Assembly (NCBI RefSeq): GCF_009765865.1
Contig: NZ_LMUQ01000048.1
Location: 1 to 64,000, forward strand
Length of the DNA: 64,000 bases
Direction: 5' to 3'
DNA from: Acidisoma sp. L85
GTDB lineage: Bacteria; Pseudomonadota; Alphaproteobacteria; Acetobacterales; Acetobacteraceae
The notes beneath the pieces are model-generated. The model saw only the letters and a program-made list of their open reading frames with translations. It made no database searches and was not told the DNA's origin. This document shows, one piece after another, positions 46,109 to 54,854 of the stretch (position 1 is the stretch's first letter; every line of letters starts with the position of its first letter). Both the position numbers and the translations under genes were made by a program.

Positions 46109-47136
46109 GGCAAAACCACCACCACATCGCCGCCCTGGGATGCCACAAGCAAACGGCCGTCATGTTCAACGAGGCCGGTCACGCCGTGGCGCTGGCCTCC
46201 GGCGCGGCTATGGGCGGAGGAGACCGGTTGCCACCGCGCATCGAGGCGGACGACCAGCCCATAGGAGCGCGTCGGCGCCCAGGGCTTGTGCACACCCATG
46301 GAGCGCACGCCGCCGCATTGCAGCGGCTCCAGAAAATTTCGGCCGGAAGCGAGGGCGGGGGCGATCCAGTGGCGGGGATCAAGCTCGGCCATCATCGATT
46401 GCCGATAGTCATCCTCACGCAGCACGAACTCGATCAGCCGGTTGCGCGGTGCGGCAATGGCCAGCCAGCCGCCACCTGCCGCGGCCGGTGTCAGCCGCGC
46501 CGGATAGCCGGGCAGACCCGTGAGCAGCGGCTTTGCGGGTCCGCCGGAGAGAGGGACGGAAAGGAGCCGGTGGCGGCCGCATTCGGAGACGATGATGTTG
46601 TCGACGTTCGCGGCCAGACCCCAGGGAAAGGCCAGCCCATCGGCCAGCCGTCGCGCCGCGCCGCCCGCCGCATCCAGCAGCCAGACCGCGCCGCTGCGGT
46701 CATGCCCCATGATGGAGCGCACCCAATCGGACGGCTTCAGTCCACGCGCGCCCTGCGCCACCGCCAGGCGATCTCGGTCGAGAAACAAAAGGGCCGTTGG
46801 GCAGTCCAGGCCAGCGGGTCGCGCGATCTCTGGTCCGCTGCCCGCCTGCCACAGGATGATACGGCCATCCTCCAGCCCCGCTGCAAAGCCGCCGCCGGGG
46901 CGAGCGGCGAGGCAAGCCACTCGAACGTCGAAACGCGCCACAGGCTGCGTCTCGCCGAGCGCCACTACCGTATCGCCGCTGGAGCAGAACACGCGTCCAT
47001 CCACCACGATGAGGTCGTCGGGCGCGGTCAACCGCGCGATTGCTTCCGCGTCTTCCAGGAGAGTGTTTGGCCGGAAGGCGCCGTCGAGCGGTGGAATGGT
47101 GATGGCCCGGCCGCGCAGAATGTCGAGCAGGCTCAT
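46105..47136 (-). CDS. SMP-30/strictosidine-synthase-like beta-propeller protein
   Basis: The 343-residue protein starts at MSLLDILRG, whose ATG overlaps the stop of the permease-propeller fusion. Blade-like repeats are visible: DDLIVVDGRVFCSSGDTVVA, FAAGLEDGRIILWQAGSGPE, RSGAVWLLDAAGGAARRLAD, LAANVDNIIVSECGRHRLLS, GYPARLTPAAAGGGWLAIAA and GVTGLVEHDGRLLVASQGGD. Order and content resemble the strictosidine-synthase-like six-bladed propellers, lactonase or hydrolase relatives. It has no signal peptide. Being inside a sugar importer operon it probably acts on the imported compound, but catalytic residues cannot be assigned by eye. Confidence 0.75.
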
Positions 47137-49256
47137 CGACCTTCGCCCCAATAGGATCGCATTCCGGTCCAGCTCGGATCGGCGCCCTCCAGCCTGTAGC
47201 GGCCGATGCGGTTGTTGAGGATACCGCCGACATAGAGCGCGCCTTTATGCTCGCGCATCGATGTCACCATCGGGTGGCTGTGCCCGCCGAGATTGCCCAG
47301 CACCTCGGTGATGGCACCGTTCTCGTCGAACTTCACCACGCCGCCGGTATTGATATTGGGGAACAGCCAATCATCCTGCGGCAGCCGCCGCGTCATTCGC
47401 TTGCGCATCCCGGGCTTGCGGAGCGCCAGATCGTAGGAGGGCGTGCGCATGCCCAGCCAGGCCATCCAGTAGCCGCCATCGGAGGCCCGGTTGATATTGT
47501 CGGGATAGCCGGGCATCGCGGCGATGACGCAATCCAGGCGCCCGGCTTTGGGCCCGTCGAACCAATAGCGATGGACGCGGCAGGCCCAGGATTCGGCCAG
47601 GAACAGGCTTTGCCCGTCATGCGCCATGCAGACGCCGTTGAGATAGCTCATGCCGCGCAGGACGGTGCGGGTGCGGCCGTTGCGGGGGTCATATACCAGC
47701 AGGCGGCCGGTGGGCCGGCTCTCCACACTGTCCAAGGCCCAATCATGGGCGTCGTAGCGCGTGGTGGAATCGGTGAAGAAGATGCGGCCGTCGGGCGCAA
47801 TGTCGCAGTCGTTCGGGTCGCGCAGCCGCGCATCATCCAGGATGGAGAATGGCGTGCGATTGGTCTCGGCCGAAAGCCGCGTCACCGTCCGGTCGCGCGC
47901 GACGGAATAGAGGCCCATGGCGCCGACGCAGACCGTCAGTGCTCCGGCCCGGTCGAAGGCAAGACCGAGCGGGAAACCGCCGGTATGGGCGAAGACCTCC
48001 CACTGCTTGTAATCCGGCGCGAGGAAGCGGACCACCTCGCCATTTCGGGTGCCGCAATAGAGGTTGTCGTCCTCGTCGAGGATGACGTCTTCCGGACCCT
48101 CGATCTCTCCCAAACCGATGAACTCGGTCTCCGCCAGCCGGTCATTCAGCGCGAAGGGCGAGCCTGAATCGGGCTCGGCCGAGGGGGTGGAGGGCAAAGC
48201 GGAATAGACCGGGGCGACATAGACCTTCGCCAGGACCTTCGAGCGGTTCTTCAGCCAGCGCACATCGAGGAACACGGCCAGGGCCAGAACCACGCCGAGC
48301 ACCATCTGGTTGGTACCACTGGTGAAGCCGAGGCGGATAAGACCGTTGGTCAGGATCAGGACGATGACCGCACCCATCAGCCCCTTGGCGATGGAGCCTC
48401 GCCCGCCACCCAGGCTGTTGCCACCGACGACGCCCGCCGTCAGCGCCAGGATTTCGAGCCCGGCGCCCGTGCCGGGGCCAACGCCCGATAGCCGTGCGCC
48501 GATCAGAAAGCCGGCCAGACCGCTGCACAGGCCGGAGATCATGTAGGTCATGAACACCGTGCGCCGCACGGAGATGCCTGCATTAAAGGCGGAGCGCCGG
48601 GAGCCTCCGACCGCCAAAACATGCCAGCCGAGGCGGGAGCGGCTGATGAAGACATGGGCAAGGATCGCGACCAGCACGGCCACGATCAGGCTGATGGGGA
48701 AACCCGCCACGCCCCCGTCTCCGATGAAGTCCCAGATTGGCGTCTGGACATCCGCAAGCTGCACCTGGGCCGAGAAGTTGACGACGAGGATGCTGTAGAT
48801 CGCGTGCAGGATCGTGAAGGTGACGAGGGTGGTGAGAAAGGCGCGCAGCCGCAGGTAGCCGATCAGAACGCCATTGGCCGCGCCGACGACCGCGCCGGTC
48901 GCCAGGGCGGCCAGCAGCGCCAGCCAGATCGGACCGCCCATGATGTAGATGACGGCGACCGAGGCGAAGGCCGACAAGGCGAAGGTGGCGCCGACGCTGA
49001 GGTCGATCCCCCCGCCGAGCATGACAATCGTCAGGCCCATCACGACGATCGCGAATTCGCCCAGTTGCCGGGAGGCGTCGGCCAGGCTCGCCAGCGAGAA
49101 GAAGTCCGGGATGGCGGTGCCGACGCCGATCACGGTCGCCAGCAGAAACACCAAGGGAATCGCGTTGTCGGTCCAGCGCTTGGACAGCACTTCCCCGACC
49201 AAGTGATCGGGGAAGAGGCCGTAGCGCAGCCGGGCGAGACTTTCGGAGAGTTTCAC
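47133..49256 (-). CDS. Importer 2: RbsC-like permease fused to SMP-30-like beta-propeller
   Basis: The 707-residue protein is one uninterrupted frame. Residues 1 to about 335 are a sugar ABC permease: MGLTIVMLGGGIDLSVGATF, GAANGVLIGYLRLRAFLTTL, LGWHVLAVGGSRRSAFNAGI, and LTAGVVGGNSLGGGRGSIAK. A linker about 336-375 leads to a propeller domain (376-707): IEGPEDVILDEDDNLYCGTR, GGFPLGLAFDRAGALTVCVG, LRDPNDCDIAPDGRIFFTDS, MSYLNGVCMAHDGQSLFLAE, YPDNINRASDGGYWMAWLGM. If the permease ends in the cytoplasm, as in RbsC, the propeller sits at the inner mouth of the channel. The stop overlaps the next propeller's ATG. Confidence 0.88.
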   Translation of the reverse strand: MKLSESLARLRYGLFPDHLVGEVLSKRWTDNAIPLVFLLATVIGVGTAIPDFFSLASLADASRQLGEFAIVVMGLTIVMLGGGIDLSVGATFALSAFASVAVIYIMGGPIWLALLAALATGAVVGAANGVLIGYLRLRAFLTTLVTFTILHAIYSILVVNFSAQVQLADVQTPIWDFIGDGGVAGFPISLIVAVLVAILAHVFISRSRLGWHVLAVGGSRRSAFNAGISVRRTVFMTYMISGLCSGLAGFLIGARLSGVGPGTGAGLEILALTAGVVGGNSLGGGRGSIAKGLMGAVIVLILTNGLIRLGFTSGTNQMVLGVVLALAVFLDVRWLKNRSKVLAKVYVAPVYSALPSTPSAEPDSGSPFALNDRLAETEFIGLGEIEGPEDVILDEDDNLYCGTRNGEVVRFLAPDYKQWEVFAHTGGFPLGLAFDRAGALTVCVGAMGLYSVARDRTVTRLSAETNRTPFSILDDARLRDPNDCDIAPDGRIFFTDSTTRYDAHDWALDSVESRPTGRLLVYDPRNGRTRTVLRGMSYLNGVCMAHDGQSLFLAESWACRVHRYWFDGPKAGRLDCVIAAMPGYPDNINRASDGGYWMAWLGMRTPSYDLALRKPGMRKRMTRRLPQDDWLFPNINTGGVVKFDENGAITEVLGNLGGHSHPMVTSMREHKGALYVGGILNNRIGRYRLEGADPSWTGMRSYWGEGR

Positions 49257-49290
49257 GTGCGAGAAAGCCCAGGTGAGGCGAGCCGCCTGC

Positions 49291-50292
49291 TCACTTGCTC
49301 TTCGCGAAATCCTTCAGGTTCCAGCAGGTGCCGTTCTTGATGTCGGCCTTGGTGGTGATGTGCTCCGGCGTATAGAGCCAGGTCTTGACCGTGCCGGGCT
49401 TGATGCCGCTCTGCATCAGGAACTTGATCGTGGTGATGACATCGCGGGACTGGTTCGGCACGTCCGTCGCGACGAGGGCATCGATCACACCGGTATCGAG
49501 CAGGTTGCAATCCGCCTGCTCGCCACCGCCTGTGGTGGCGAGGGTGATCTTGCCTGTCTTGCCCGCGGCGCGGATGGCGGCGGCGGTGCCCTGGGCCGTC
49601 GCATCCCAATAGTCGATGATGCCGCAGACATTCGGATGCTGCTGGATCAGCGTCGTCGCGACTGAACGTGCGGTGCTCGCATCCCAGTTCGAGTCCGGCT
49701 GCGCGACGATCTTAAAGTCCGGGTGGTCCTTCAGAACGTTCTGGATGCCGGTATATTGGTCGAGGCTGGAGGAATTGGTCTGGTCGCCCTGGATCAGACC
49801 GATTTCCTTGGACGAGTTCGGGCCGCAGCCGTTGATGACGGCCTGCGCCTCAAGCTCACCGAGCTTGGTCCAGTTGCTGCCGACGAAGGCTTCGGTCGGA
49901 TAATTGGTCGGGTTATCGACCTGGATCACATAGATGCCGGCTTCCTGCGCCCGGCGGAAAAGCTTAGAATAGCTCTGTAGATCTGGCGCCTGCACGATGA
50001 TGACGGCGGGCTTGCTGTTGATGGCCTCGGTGATCGCCTGGGCACCGGCCTCAGTGTTCCAGTTGGGGTCCCGCACCTCGAACTTGCCGCCGGCAGCCTT
50101 GACCGCATCACCGACGTAATGGGCCCAGCCTTGGGCAAGATCCTCGCCAGTGGACATGGGCACCAGCACGACCGTCTTATCTTTGAGCGCCGCGTCATAG
50201 GTGGCGGGACCGGGATCGTTGCGGGCGAAGGCGGGGGCGGCGGCGAGGAAGCCAGCCGTGGCGAGCGCGAGGGCGGTCTTGGAGGCAGGCAT
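49291..50292 (-). CDS. Importer 2: periplasmic sugar-binding protein
   Basis: The 333-residue protein has a short signal peptide (residues 1-23, TALALATAGFLAAAPAFA, cleavage AFA-RN) and a type I binding-protein fold: KTVVLVPMSTGEDLAQGWAH, AITEAINSKPAVIIVQAPDL, AGIYVIQVDNPTNYPTEAFV, EIGLIQGDQTNSSSLDQYTG, GIIDYWDATAQGTAAAIRAA. Three cysteines appear in the mature part. It lies between the two permease genes of the operon. The ligand is unknown; the conserved Asp-Asn pairs fit a polyol or sugar. Confidence 0.9.
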   Translation of the reverse strand: MPASKTALALATAGFLAAAPAFARNDPGPATYDAALKDKTVVLVPMSTGEDLAQGWAHYVGDAVKAAGGKFEVRDPNWNTEAGAQAITEAINSKPAVIIVQAPDLQSYSKLFRRAQEAGIYVIQVDNPTNYPTEAFVGSNWTKLGELEAQAVINGCGPNSSKEIGLIQGDQTNSSSLDQYTGIQNVLKDHPDFKIVAQPDSNWDASTARSVATTLIQQHPNVCGIIDYWDATAQGTAAAIRAAGKTGKITLATTGGGEQADCNLLDTGVIDALVATDVPNQSRDVITTIKFLMQSGIKPGTVKTWLYTPEHITTKADIKNGTCWNLKDFAKSK

Positions 50293-50323
50293 TTTCTTGT
50301 TTTCCCTTTTGTCGTCGTGAGGA

Positions 50324-51310
50324 TCAGATGTCGCCTTGCTGGTCGGTTTGTTCGTCGCGCGGGTTCAACACGCCGTCAACGATGAGGGCCGCAAGCAGGA
50401 CAGTGGCTTTGATGAGGTTCTGGTAGAGGTCGCTGATATCCAGGATCGTCATGCCGTTGAGCAGGATGCCGATGAGCAGCGTACCCACGATGAGGTTGCG
50501 CACACCACCCTTGCCGCCCGAAAGGCCGATGCCGCCGATGACCACCACGAGAATGACGTCATACAGCAGCGAGGAATTGACGATGCGGGTATTCATCGAG
50601 TGGATGCCCGCCGCCATAATAAGCCCGGCGACGAAGGCGAGCAGTGCCGACACGACATATTGGAGCACGATCACCGGCCGGACCGGCAGGCCCGCATTGC
50701 GCGCCGCGTTCAGGTTGTCGCCGATCAAATAAATATAGCGACCGTATTTGCTGAAGCGCAGCCACAGGAAGGCCCCGACCAAGATGAACGCGAAGACCAC
50801 CACCTCAACGGGTATGGAGGCCAGGCGCGCATTGCCAAAGGCCGTGAACAGGTCGTGGCCGGGCGGCAGGTAGATCACATCCTGGGTCAGGAACTGGGAC
50901 CGTCCAAGGCCATAGACAAAGGTGCCGGTTGCGAGTGTCGCGAAGATCGCGGGCATTTCGGCATAGGCGGTGAGGACGCCATTGAGCGCCCCCACGGCGA
51001 TGACGCCCACCAGAGCAAGCAGGAGCGCGATGCCGATCGGGTAGGATTGGCCGAGCAGGTTGAGAAAGACCGCCACCGATATCGCCAGGATTGCGACCAG
51101 CGACAGATCGATCCCCCGACCGATCACGACGATGCCCATGCCTACGGCGAGGATGCCGAGCAACGCCACGCTGCGCAGCAGTGCGATAATGTTTCCGGTT
51201 GTCAGGAAGCCGTGCAGAACGAAGGAGAAGGTCAGGAATAGAAGGATGGTGAGCAGAAAAACAGTGTCTTCCTGACGCCGGCGGCCAAGCAAAAGAAACC
51301 AGCCGGTCAT
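50324..51310 (-). CDS. Importer 2: first sugar ABC permease (RbsC-like)
   Basis: The 328-residue membrane protein has GMGIVVIGRGIDLSLVAILA, VGALNGVLTAYAEMPAIFAT, FSKYGRYIYLIGDNLNAARN and VVVIGGIGLSGGKGGVRNLI, the BPD_transp_2 landmarks. The ATG at MTGWFLLLG was chosen. It lacks its own ribosome site but lies two bases after the stop of an 11-codon leader frame with a good site. An in-frame TTG at 51403 would place a palindrome inside the coding region and was rejected. It is the first gene of the operon; its partner permease is the propeller fusion. Confidence 0.85.
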   Translation of the reverse strand: MTGWFLLLGRRRQEDTVFLLTILLFLTFSFVLHGFLTTGNIIALLRSVALLGILAVGMGIVVIGRGIDLSLVAILAISVAVFLNLLGQSYPIGIALLLALVGVIAVGALNGVLTAYAEMPAIFATLATGTFVYGLGRSQFLTQDVIYLPPGHDLFTAFGNARLASIPVEVVVFAFILVGAFLWLRFSKYGRYIYLIGDNLNAARNAGLPVRPVIVLQYVVSALLAFVAGLIMAAGIHSMNTRIVNSSLLYDVILVVVIGGIGLSGGKGGVRNLIVGTLLIGILLNGMTILDISDLYQNLIKATVLLAALIVDGVLNPRDEQTDQQGDI

Positions 51311-51312
51311 GG

Positions 51313-51348
51313 CTAGCTGGCTGCGATCGCTAGTGAGTCGGGCATCAT
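51313..51348 (-). CDS. Possible leader peptide frame (MMPDSLAIAAS)
   Basis: GGAGAG at 51356-51361 (minus strand) is seven bases from ATGATG, which opens an 11-codon frame ending in TAG at 51313-51315; the permease ATG follows two bases later. Such spacing suits translational coupling by re-initiation. A sequencing or real frameshift that detached the permease's original N-terminus is the alternative. Confidence 0.4.
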   Translation of the reverse strand: MMPDSLAIAAS

Positions 51349-51369
51349 CGGTCGTCTCTCCAGGCACTT

Positions 51370-51386
51370 CACACAAGTCTTGTGTG
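51370..51386. promoter_or_regulatory. Palindrome before importer 2, putative operator
   Basis: CACACAAG and CTTGTGTG are exact reverse complements around one central T, about 60 bases upstream of the permease start and 22 bases before the leader frame. Its size and symmetry fit a dimeric repressor site. No regulator gene belongs to the operon, so the binding protein must be encoded elsewhere. Confidence 0.55.
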
Positions 51387-51403
51387 TGATAGGAGTAAAT
51401 CAA

Positions 51404-51785
51404 CGATCAGGCAAGGCAGAACGCTCTACGCAACTGCGAGACGGCGAATGCAAGATGGCGCGGGGCAGCGCCGGTACCACGCTTTCAGCCGACGCTTTGC
51501 CAATGGCCAAATGCCGCGGCCGTGGAGCAGAACAGGGGAACGATACTGGGAGCTCTCACGCCAAGCGGCCAAGCAAGGCGCAAGCATCTCGTAAAGGACC
51601 GGGACAATAGAACCTCAGCCGCCGATCGTTCCTCTGCCAGCGAACCGGAGTTTGATCGAACCTACGCGCCCTCGGCCAATGCTTGGTTTTCACTAAATTG
51701 TTGCAGTGTGTAACAGCGACGCAAAGAGGAAAGCCATCGCGCTCAATTTCTGCGTATAGTCTGAGTGGCCGCCCATCGTCTCAGG
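51404..51785. other. Intergenic region, no gene recognised
   Basis: About 380 bases between the divergent importer 2 operon and a small plus-strand gene. Short frames (for example one reading NGQMPRPWSRTGERYWELSR near 51500) show no family similarity. No hairpin of note was found. Confidence 0.3.
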
Positions 51786-51989
51786 ATGAGCTCTATGAGC
51801 GAAGAAGCAATTCTTGCGATCGACGATATTGTTCGTGGTGTTTCTACCACGGACGGTGCGCTTGTCGTGCTGACGCTACAGGCCGGTCTAAACCTCATCG
51901 ACATTGCTTTTACAGCTCCGAAGGCTGCCGAACTGGTCGGCATTCTCGCTCGCGCTCTGGACCAGGCTGCCCAAAACCGAATGAGATAA
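51786..51989 (+). CDS. Hypothetical 67-residue protein
   Basis: The product reads MSSMSEEAILAIDDIVRGVS, then TTDGALVVLTLQAGLNLIDI and AFTAPKAAELVGILARALDQ. It is a compact alpha/beta pattern with acidic start and a helical end. I do not recognise a family, but the even hydrophobic spacing is protein-like. A second ATG three codons on is an alternative start. It precedes an EipB-like remnant on the same strand by 52 bases. Confidence 0.45.
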   Translation: MSSMSEEAILAIDDIVRGVSTTDGALVVLTLQAGLNLIDIAFTAPKAAELVGILARALDQAAQNRMR

Positions 51990-52041
51990 AGGGCCCGCAA
52001 CGCGCTTGCCAAGCGAATGCGTTGGGTTCTCGTAGGGCAAC

Positions 52042-52422
52042 ATGGGCAAACTGCTTGCCAATCTCTGTTTGCTCGCAGCGACCTTCCTGGTCGCGAGTAC
52101 GTCCCCGGGATACGAAGCTGGAACAGCCGTGCCGCTTGCCGCGCATCGCGCCTTGTACCTTATGATCCTAGGTAACGTGGAAAATAGCGGAACGACCAGT
52201 GCCTCCGGTGCGATGGAATATGAGGTCATTGACGGCTGCGTCGGCTGGGCGGTCCAGCAGCGGATGGATGTGACAACGCCAGACCGCGACGGTGCCGAAA
52301 CCCGTGCGGTATCGGACTACTCGACCTGGGAATCGAAGGATGGGCACGAGTTCCGTTTTCACATCGCGCAGACGGATGGCGACAAGATCGTGCGGCAACT
52401 TCACGCTAAAGGCTGCGCTTAG
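52042..52422 (+). pseudogene. EipB-like (DUF1849) protein, N-terminal remnant
   Basis: The sequence has a signal-like start (LLANLCLLAATFLVASTSPG), then VPLAAHRALYLMILGNVENS, ASGAMEYEVIDGCVGWAVQQ, RMDV and YSTWESKDGHEFRFHIAQTD. This matches the first 120 residues of the EipB family, periplasmic beta-spiral proteins of about 270 residues needed for envelope integrity in alphaproteobacteria. The frame stops at 126 residues, overlapping the end of the convergent hydrolase gene, so more than half of the protein is missing. Confidence 0.65.
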
Positions 52423-53012
52423 CCAGATTGAGGTGTTGCCGCGTCGTTGCTAGCAGGGTCGTTAGCGAAAACTAAGCCCTCGGTGCGAGCAGTCGCGGCC
52501 TTCCGCCCAGGCGCTGCCTGGCCGCTCCAATACAGGTTCGTATGCGCGATGACTTGCTTCGGCGAGGAAGCGCCCCATGCCGCGCGGTCCTCGATCTTGT
52601 GGGCGTCACGGATGAGCGTGACGTCGTAACCGCGGACGAATGCACCATGGAGCGTCGAGAGGATACATGCATCGGTCTGGGCGCCGACGACAACAAGTCG
52701 CCCGCTTTCGAGACTTGACAGGACGATCTCGAGGTCGGTGTCTTCAAAAGAGTCGCCGTAAGTCTTCTCGACAGGTGACTCCGTGTCGTGCGGAGCGAGT
52801 CCGGGAACGATGCGCCAATTCTCACTCCCCTTCGCGAGGTCCGTGCCGGAGTGCTGGACCCAGATAACGGGAACGTCTTCCCGACGACCCATCTCAGCGA
52901 GGGCGTCCGATGTTCGCCACGACCGCGTCACGGTCATAGGCATTCCAACGACGCCGTTCTGCATGTCGACTACAATTAGTGCGTTGTTGGGACGGATCTT
53001 GAGGGTCGGCAT
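52419..53012 (-). CDS. Isochorismatase-family cysteine hydrolase
   Basis: The 197-residue protein carries the full D-K-C triad: the aspartate in NALIVVDMQNGVVGM, the lysine in SPVEKTYGDSFEDTDLEIVL and the cysteine in VVVGAQTDACILSTLHGAFV. It ends with WGASSPKQVIAHTNLYWSGQ, a typical tail. Relatives hydrolyse amides or isochorismate; the substrate is unknown. Its ATG lies six bases after the stop of an exonuclease/phosphatase-type remnant on the same strand, and its stop overlaps that of the EipB remnant. Confidence 0.87.
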   Translation of the reverse strand: MPTLKIRPNNALIVVDMQNGVVGMPMTVTRSWRTSDALAEMGRREDVPVIWVQHSGTDLAKGSENWRIVPGLAPHDTESPVEKTYGDSFEDTDLEIVLSSLESGRLVVVGAQTDACILSTLHGAFVRGYDVTLIRDAHKIEDRAAWGASSPKQVIAHTNLYWSGQAAPGRKAATARTEGLVFANDPASNDAATPQSG

Positions 53013-53017
53013 GACGC

Positions 53018-53425
53018 CTAGACCTTCAACATCAGTGGGCAGCGATCCGAAATTTTCGGCTGCGCCACCACAGCGAAATCCAAAACCTCGACGTGTTTGT
53101 TGGCAAGCATGTAGTCCGCAAATCCTCCCGGCTTCGCGTAGTGCGAAGTGCGCGTGCCAGCGAATCCTCAGGTCGTTACAAATCCATTAGACCTATCTTC
53201 GCCAGTATCGTGAAGGATCGGGAAGGGCTGCAGCAACGTGGCGGAAGAAGTTCGCTCGCGTGGCAGGACGTGGTCTTTGTCTCGATAGGTCAGCCAGTCC
53301 TTGTCCGTCTCGGGAGTGTGGACGACTTCTTGAAGGCACAGAACATCGGGAGATGCTGATGTTAGGTAGGACGTCAGAGAGTCCTGCAGTTTGCCGCCCC
53401 AGCCATTGAGGCACATGATCTTCAT
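53018..53425 (-). pseudogene. Endonuclease/exonuclease/phosphatase family remnant, internal deletion
   Basis: The start is a normal EEP protein: MKIMCLNGWGGKLQDSLTSY, then SASPDVLCLQEVVHTPETDK with the metal-binding Asn and Glu. After about 80 residues it jumps to the C-terminal part TSHYAKPGGFADYMLANKHV, EVLDFAVV and SDRCPLMLKV. A TGA at 53168-53170 separates the two, and the central catalytic GDFN and His regions are missing. The final SDHCP motif reads SDRCP, losing the last catalytic histidine. Confidence 0.75.
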
Positions 53426-53554
53426 CGTGCCGGATAAAGCTCTGGATCATCTGCGTGCCAAACGCAGTGTGGGGTTGAGGTTCGCACAAGAAACTCACTG
53501 CCGACACCGCATGTCGGCAGGAGGATCTCACCGTCCTGTTCTACGACAATGCCG

Positions 53555-54388
53555 TCAGGCGTCAAAGTCGGTCGCGATGGCCTCGGTTTCCCAGGCTTCC
53601 ATGTCCTTCGTCAGGTTCGCGATCTTGGTCCGGGCTAAATGATAGGCGCGGGGGCCCAACGGCAGGTGAAGCGGCGGATCCTTAGCGTCGATGGCATGGA
53701 GGATCACCTTGATCGCCTTGTCGGGGTCTCCGACCTGCTTGCCATCGTTGCCCGGTCGAGAGGCGCGAACTTTACCCGCGGTTTCGCTGTAAGCAGCAAT
53801 CTCGTGCTTGGCGACTGACATCGATCGTCCGAGGAACTCCGTCCGGAACGGGCCGGGTTCGACAATGATGACGGCGATCCCGAAAGGGGCAACCTCTCCG
53901 GCCAAAGCCTCAGAAAGGCCCTCAACCGCGAATTTGGTACCATTGTAATAGCCATAACCAGGCGCGCCGAGGAGGCCAGCTCCCGAAGACAAATTGACGA
54001 TCCGGCCGCCGCGGCTCTTCCGAAGAGCAGGGAGCGCCGCCCGCGTCGTCTCGATCAGGCCGAAAACATTGGTCTCGTACATCGGGCGATATTCGTCGGG
54101 CGTGGCTTCCTCTACCGCGCCGATGAAGCCATATCCCGCGTTATTCACGAGTATGTCGAGCTGCCCGAACGCGTCTTGCGCCAAGGCAACGGCCTTCGCC
54201 GCATCGCCTGCTTTGGCGACATCCAACGCGATGGCGCGCGCCGTCTTCGGATATTGGGCCACAAATTTCGAAAGCGTGCCGGGGTCGCGAGCGCTGACCA
54301 CAACATTGTCACCGCGTGCCAGCGCCGCGTGCGCCAGGAGTTTTCCAAATCCGCCGGAGCAACCGGTAATGAGCCAAGTCTTCATCAT
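53555..54388 (-). CDS. Short-chain dehydrogenase/reductase (classical SDR)
   Basis: The 277-residue protein has TGCSGGFGKLLAHAALARGD, VNNAGYGFIGAVEEATPDEY, the serine in RIVNLSSGAGLLGAPGYGYY with NGTKFAVEGLSEAL carrying the lysine, and VEPGPFRTEFLG. The Tyr-x-x-x-Lys is Y-N-G-T-K. It is of the same type as the SDR at 36476-37312. Substrate unknown. The ATGATG start allows either methionine. No co-directional partner is close. Confidence 0.87.
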   Translation of the reverse strand: MMKTWLITGCSGGFGKLLAHAALARGDNVVVSARDPGTLSKFVAQYPKTARAIALDVAKAGDAAKAVALAQDAFGQLDILVNNAGYGFIGAVEEATPDEYRPMYETNVFGLIETTRAALPALRKSRGGRIVNLSSGAGLLGAPGYGYYNGTKFAVEGLSEALAGEVAPFGIAVIIVEPGPFRTEFLGRSMSVAKHEIAAYSETAGKVRASRPGNDGKQVGDPDKAIKVILHAIDAKDPPLHLPLGPRAYHLARTKIANLTKDMEAWETEAIATDFDA

Positions 54389-54520
54389 CTGTATCTCCTT
54401 AATTCCCGGACGGTGCCGGTGGGACGCGGCAGCGCAGGATAGCCATCATATGCCCCTCACTGTTGATGCGACAATGACACGCGGGTCCTCAGGCGCCTGC
54501 GGATAGAGGCGGGCAGCGCG

Positions 54521-54700
54521 GTTATCGGCACAATCGACTCATGGTTGCTGAGCCGCTTCTCCACAGACGATCCGGTCAGCGAAATTGGCAATGCGTCCCG
54601 CACTCAGCTCCTAGATGTGGCGAGCGGCGCGTGGGACCATGACCTGCTCGCGCTTTTCGGGTATCCGCGAGACCGCGCCGCCTGGGGTGCCGAGACCGAC
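54521..54700 (+). pseudogene. FGGY-family carbohydrate kinase, internal fragment
   Basis: The frame reads VIGTIDSWLLSRFSTDDPVS, then EIGNASRTQLLDVASGAWDH and DLLALFGYPRD. It corresponds to the GTIDSWLLWRLTGG and DxxNASRTxLLDLxxxxWD blocks in the N-terminal domain of FGGY sugar kinases. Both the ATP-binding C-terminal half and the start are missing. It breaks into SorC-type sequence at about 54710. Confidence 0.7.
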
Positions 54701-54716
54701 AGGCTGTCGCCAGGCG

Positions 54717-54845
54717 AAAGGCGTGGTCGCTGTGGCCGGGGGTCAACGGAAGGTTGCGGGGTTGCTCGGCGCGATGCTCGGGAAGCTCATTAATGTTTTG
54801 GTGACAGATCAATTCACGGCTGCCCGGCTCGACGCTACCCAAGAC
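54717..54845 (+). pseudogene. SorC-family sugar-binding regulator, C-terminal fragment
   Basis: The frame reads KGVVAVAGGQRKVAGLLGAM followed by LGKLINVLVTDQFTAARLDA. This matches the end of the SorC/DeoR-type sugar-binding domain (VVAVAGGxxKxxAIxAALxGGLxNVLVTDExTAxxLL). About 40 residues remain, wedged between kinase and SDR remnants. Confidence 0.65.
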
Positions 54846-54854
54846 AATAAACCT

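Noticed and set aside
46162-47154. Plus-strand frames of 330 and 232 codons
   Set aside because: Shadows of the SMP-30-like propeller gene; low-complexity composition.
48621-49340. Plus-strand frame of 239 codons rich in Asp, Gly and Arg
   Set aside because: Shadow of the permease part of the fusion gene.
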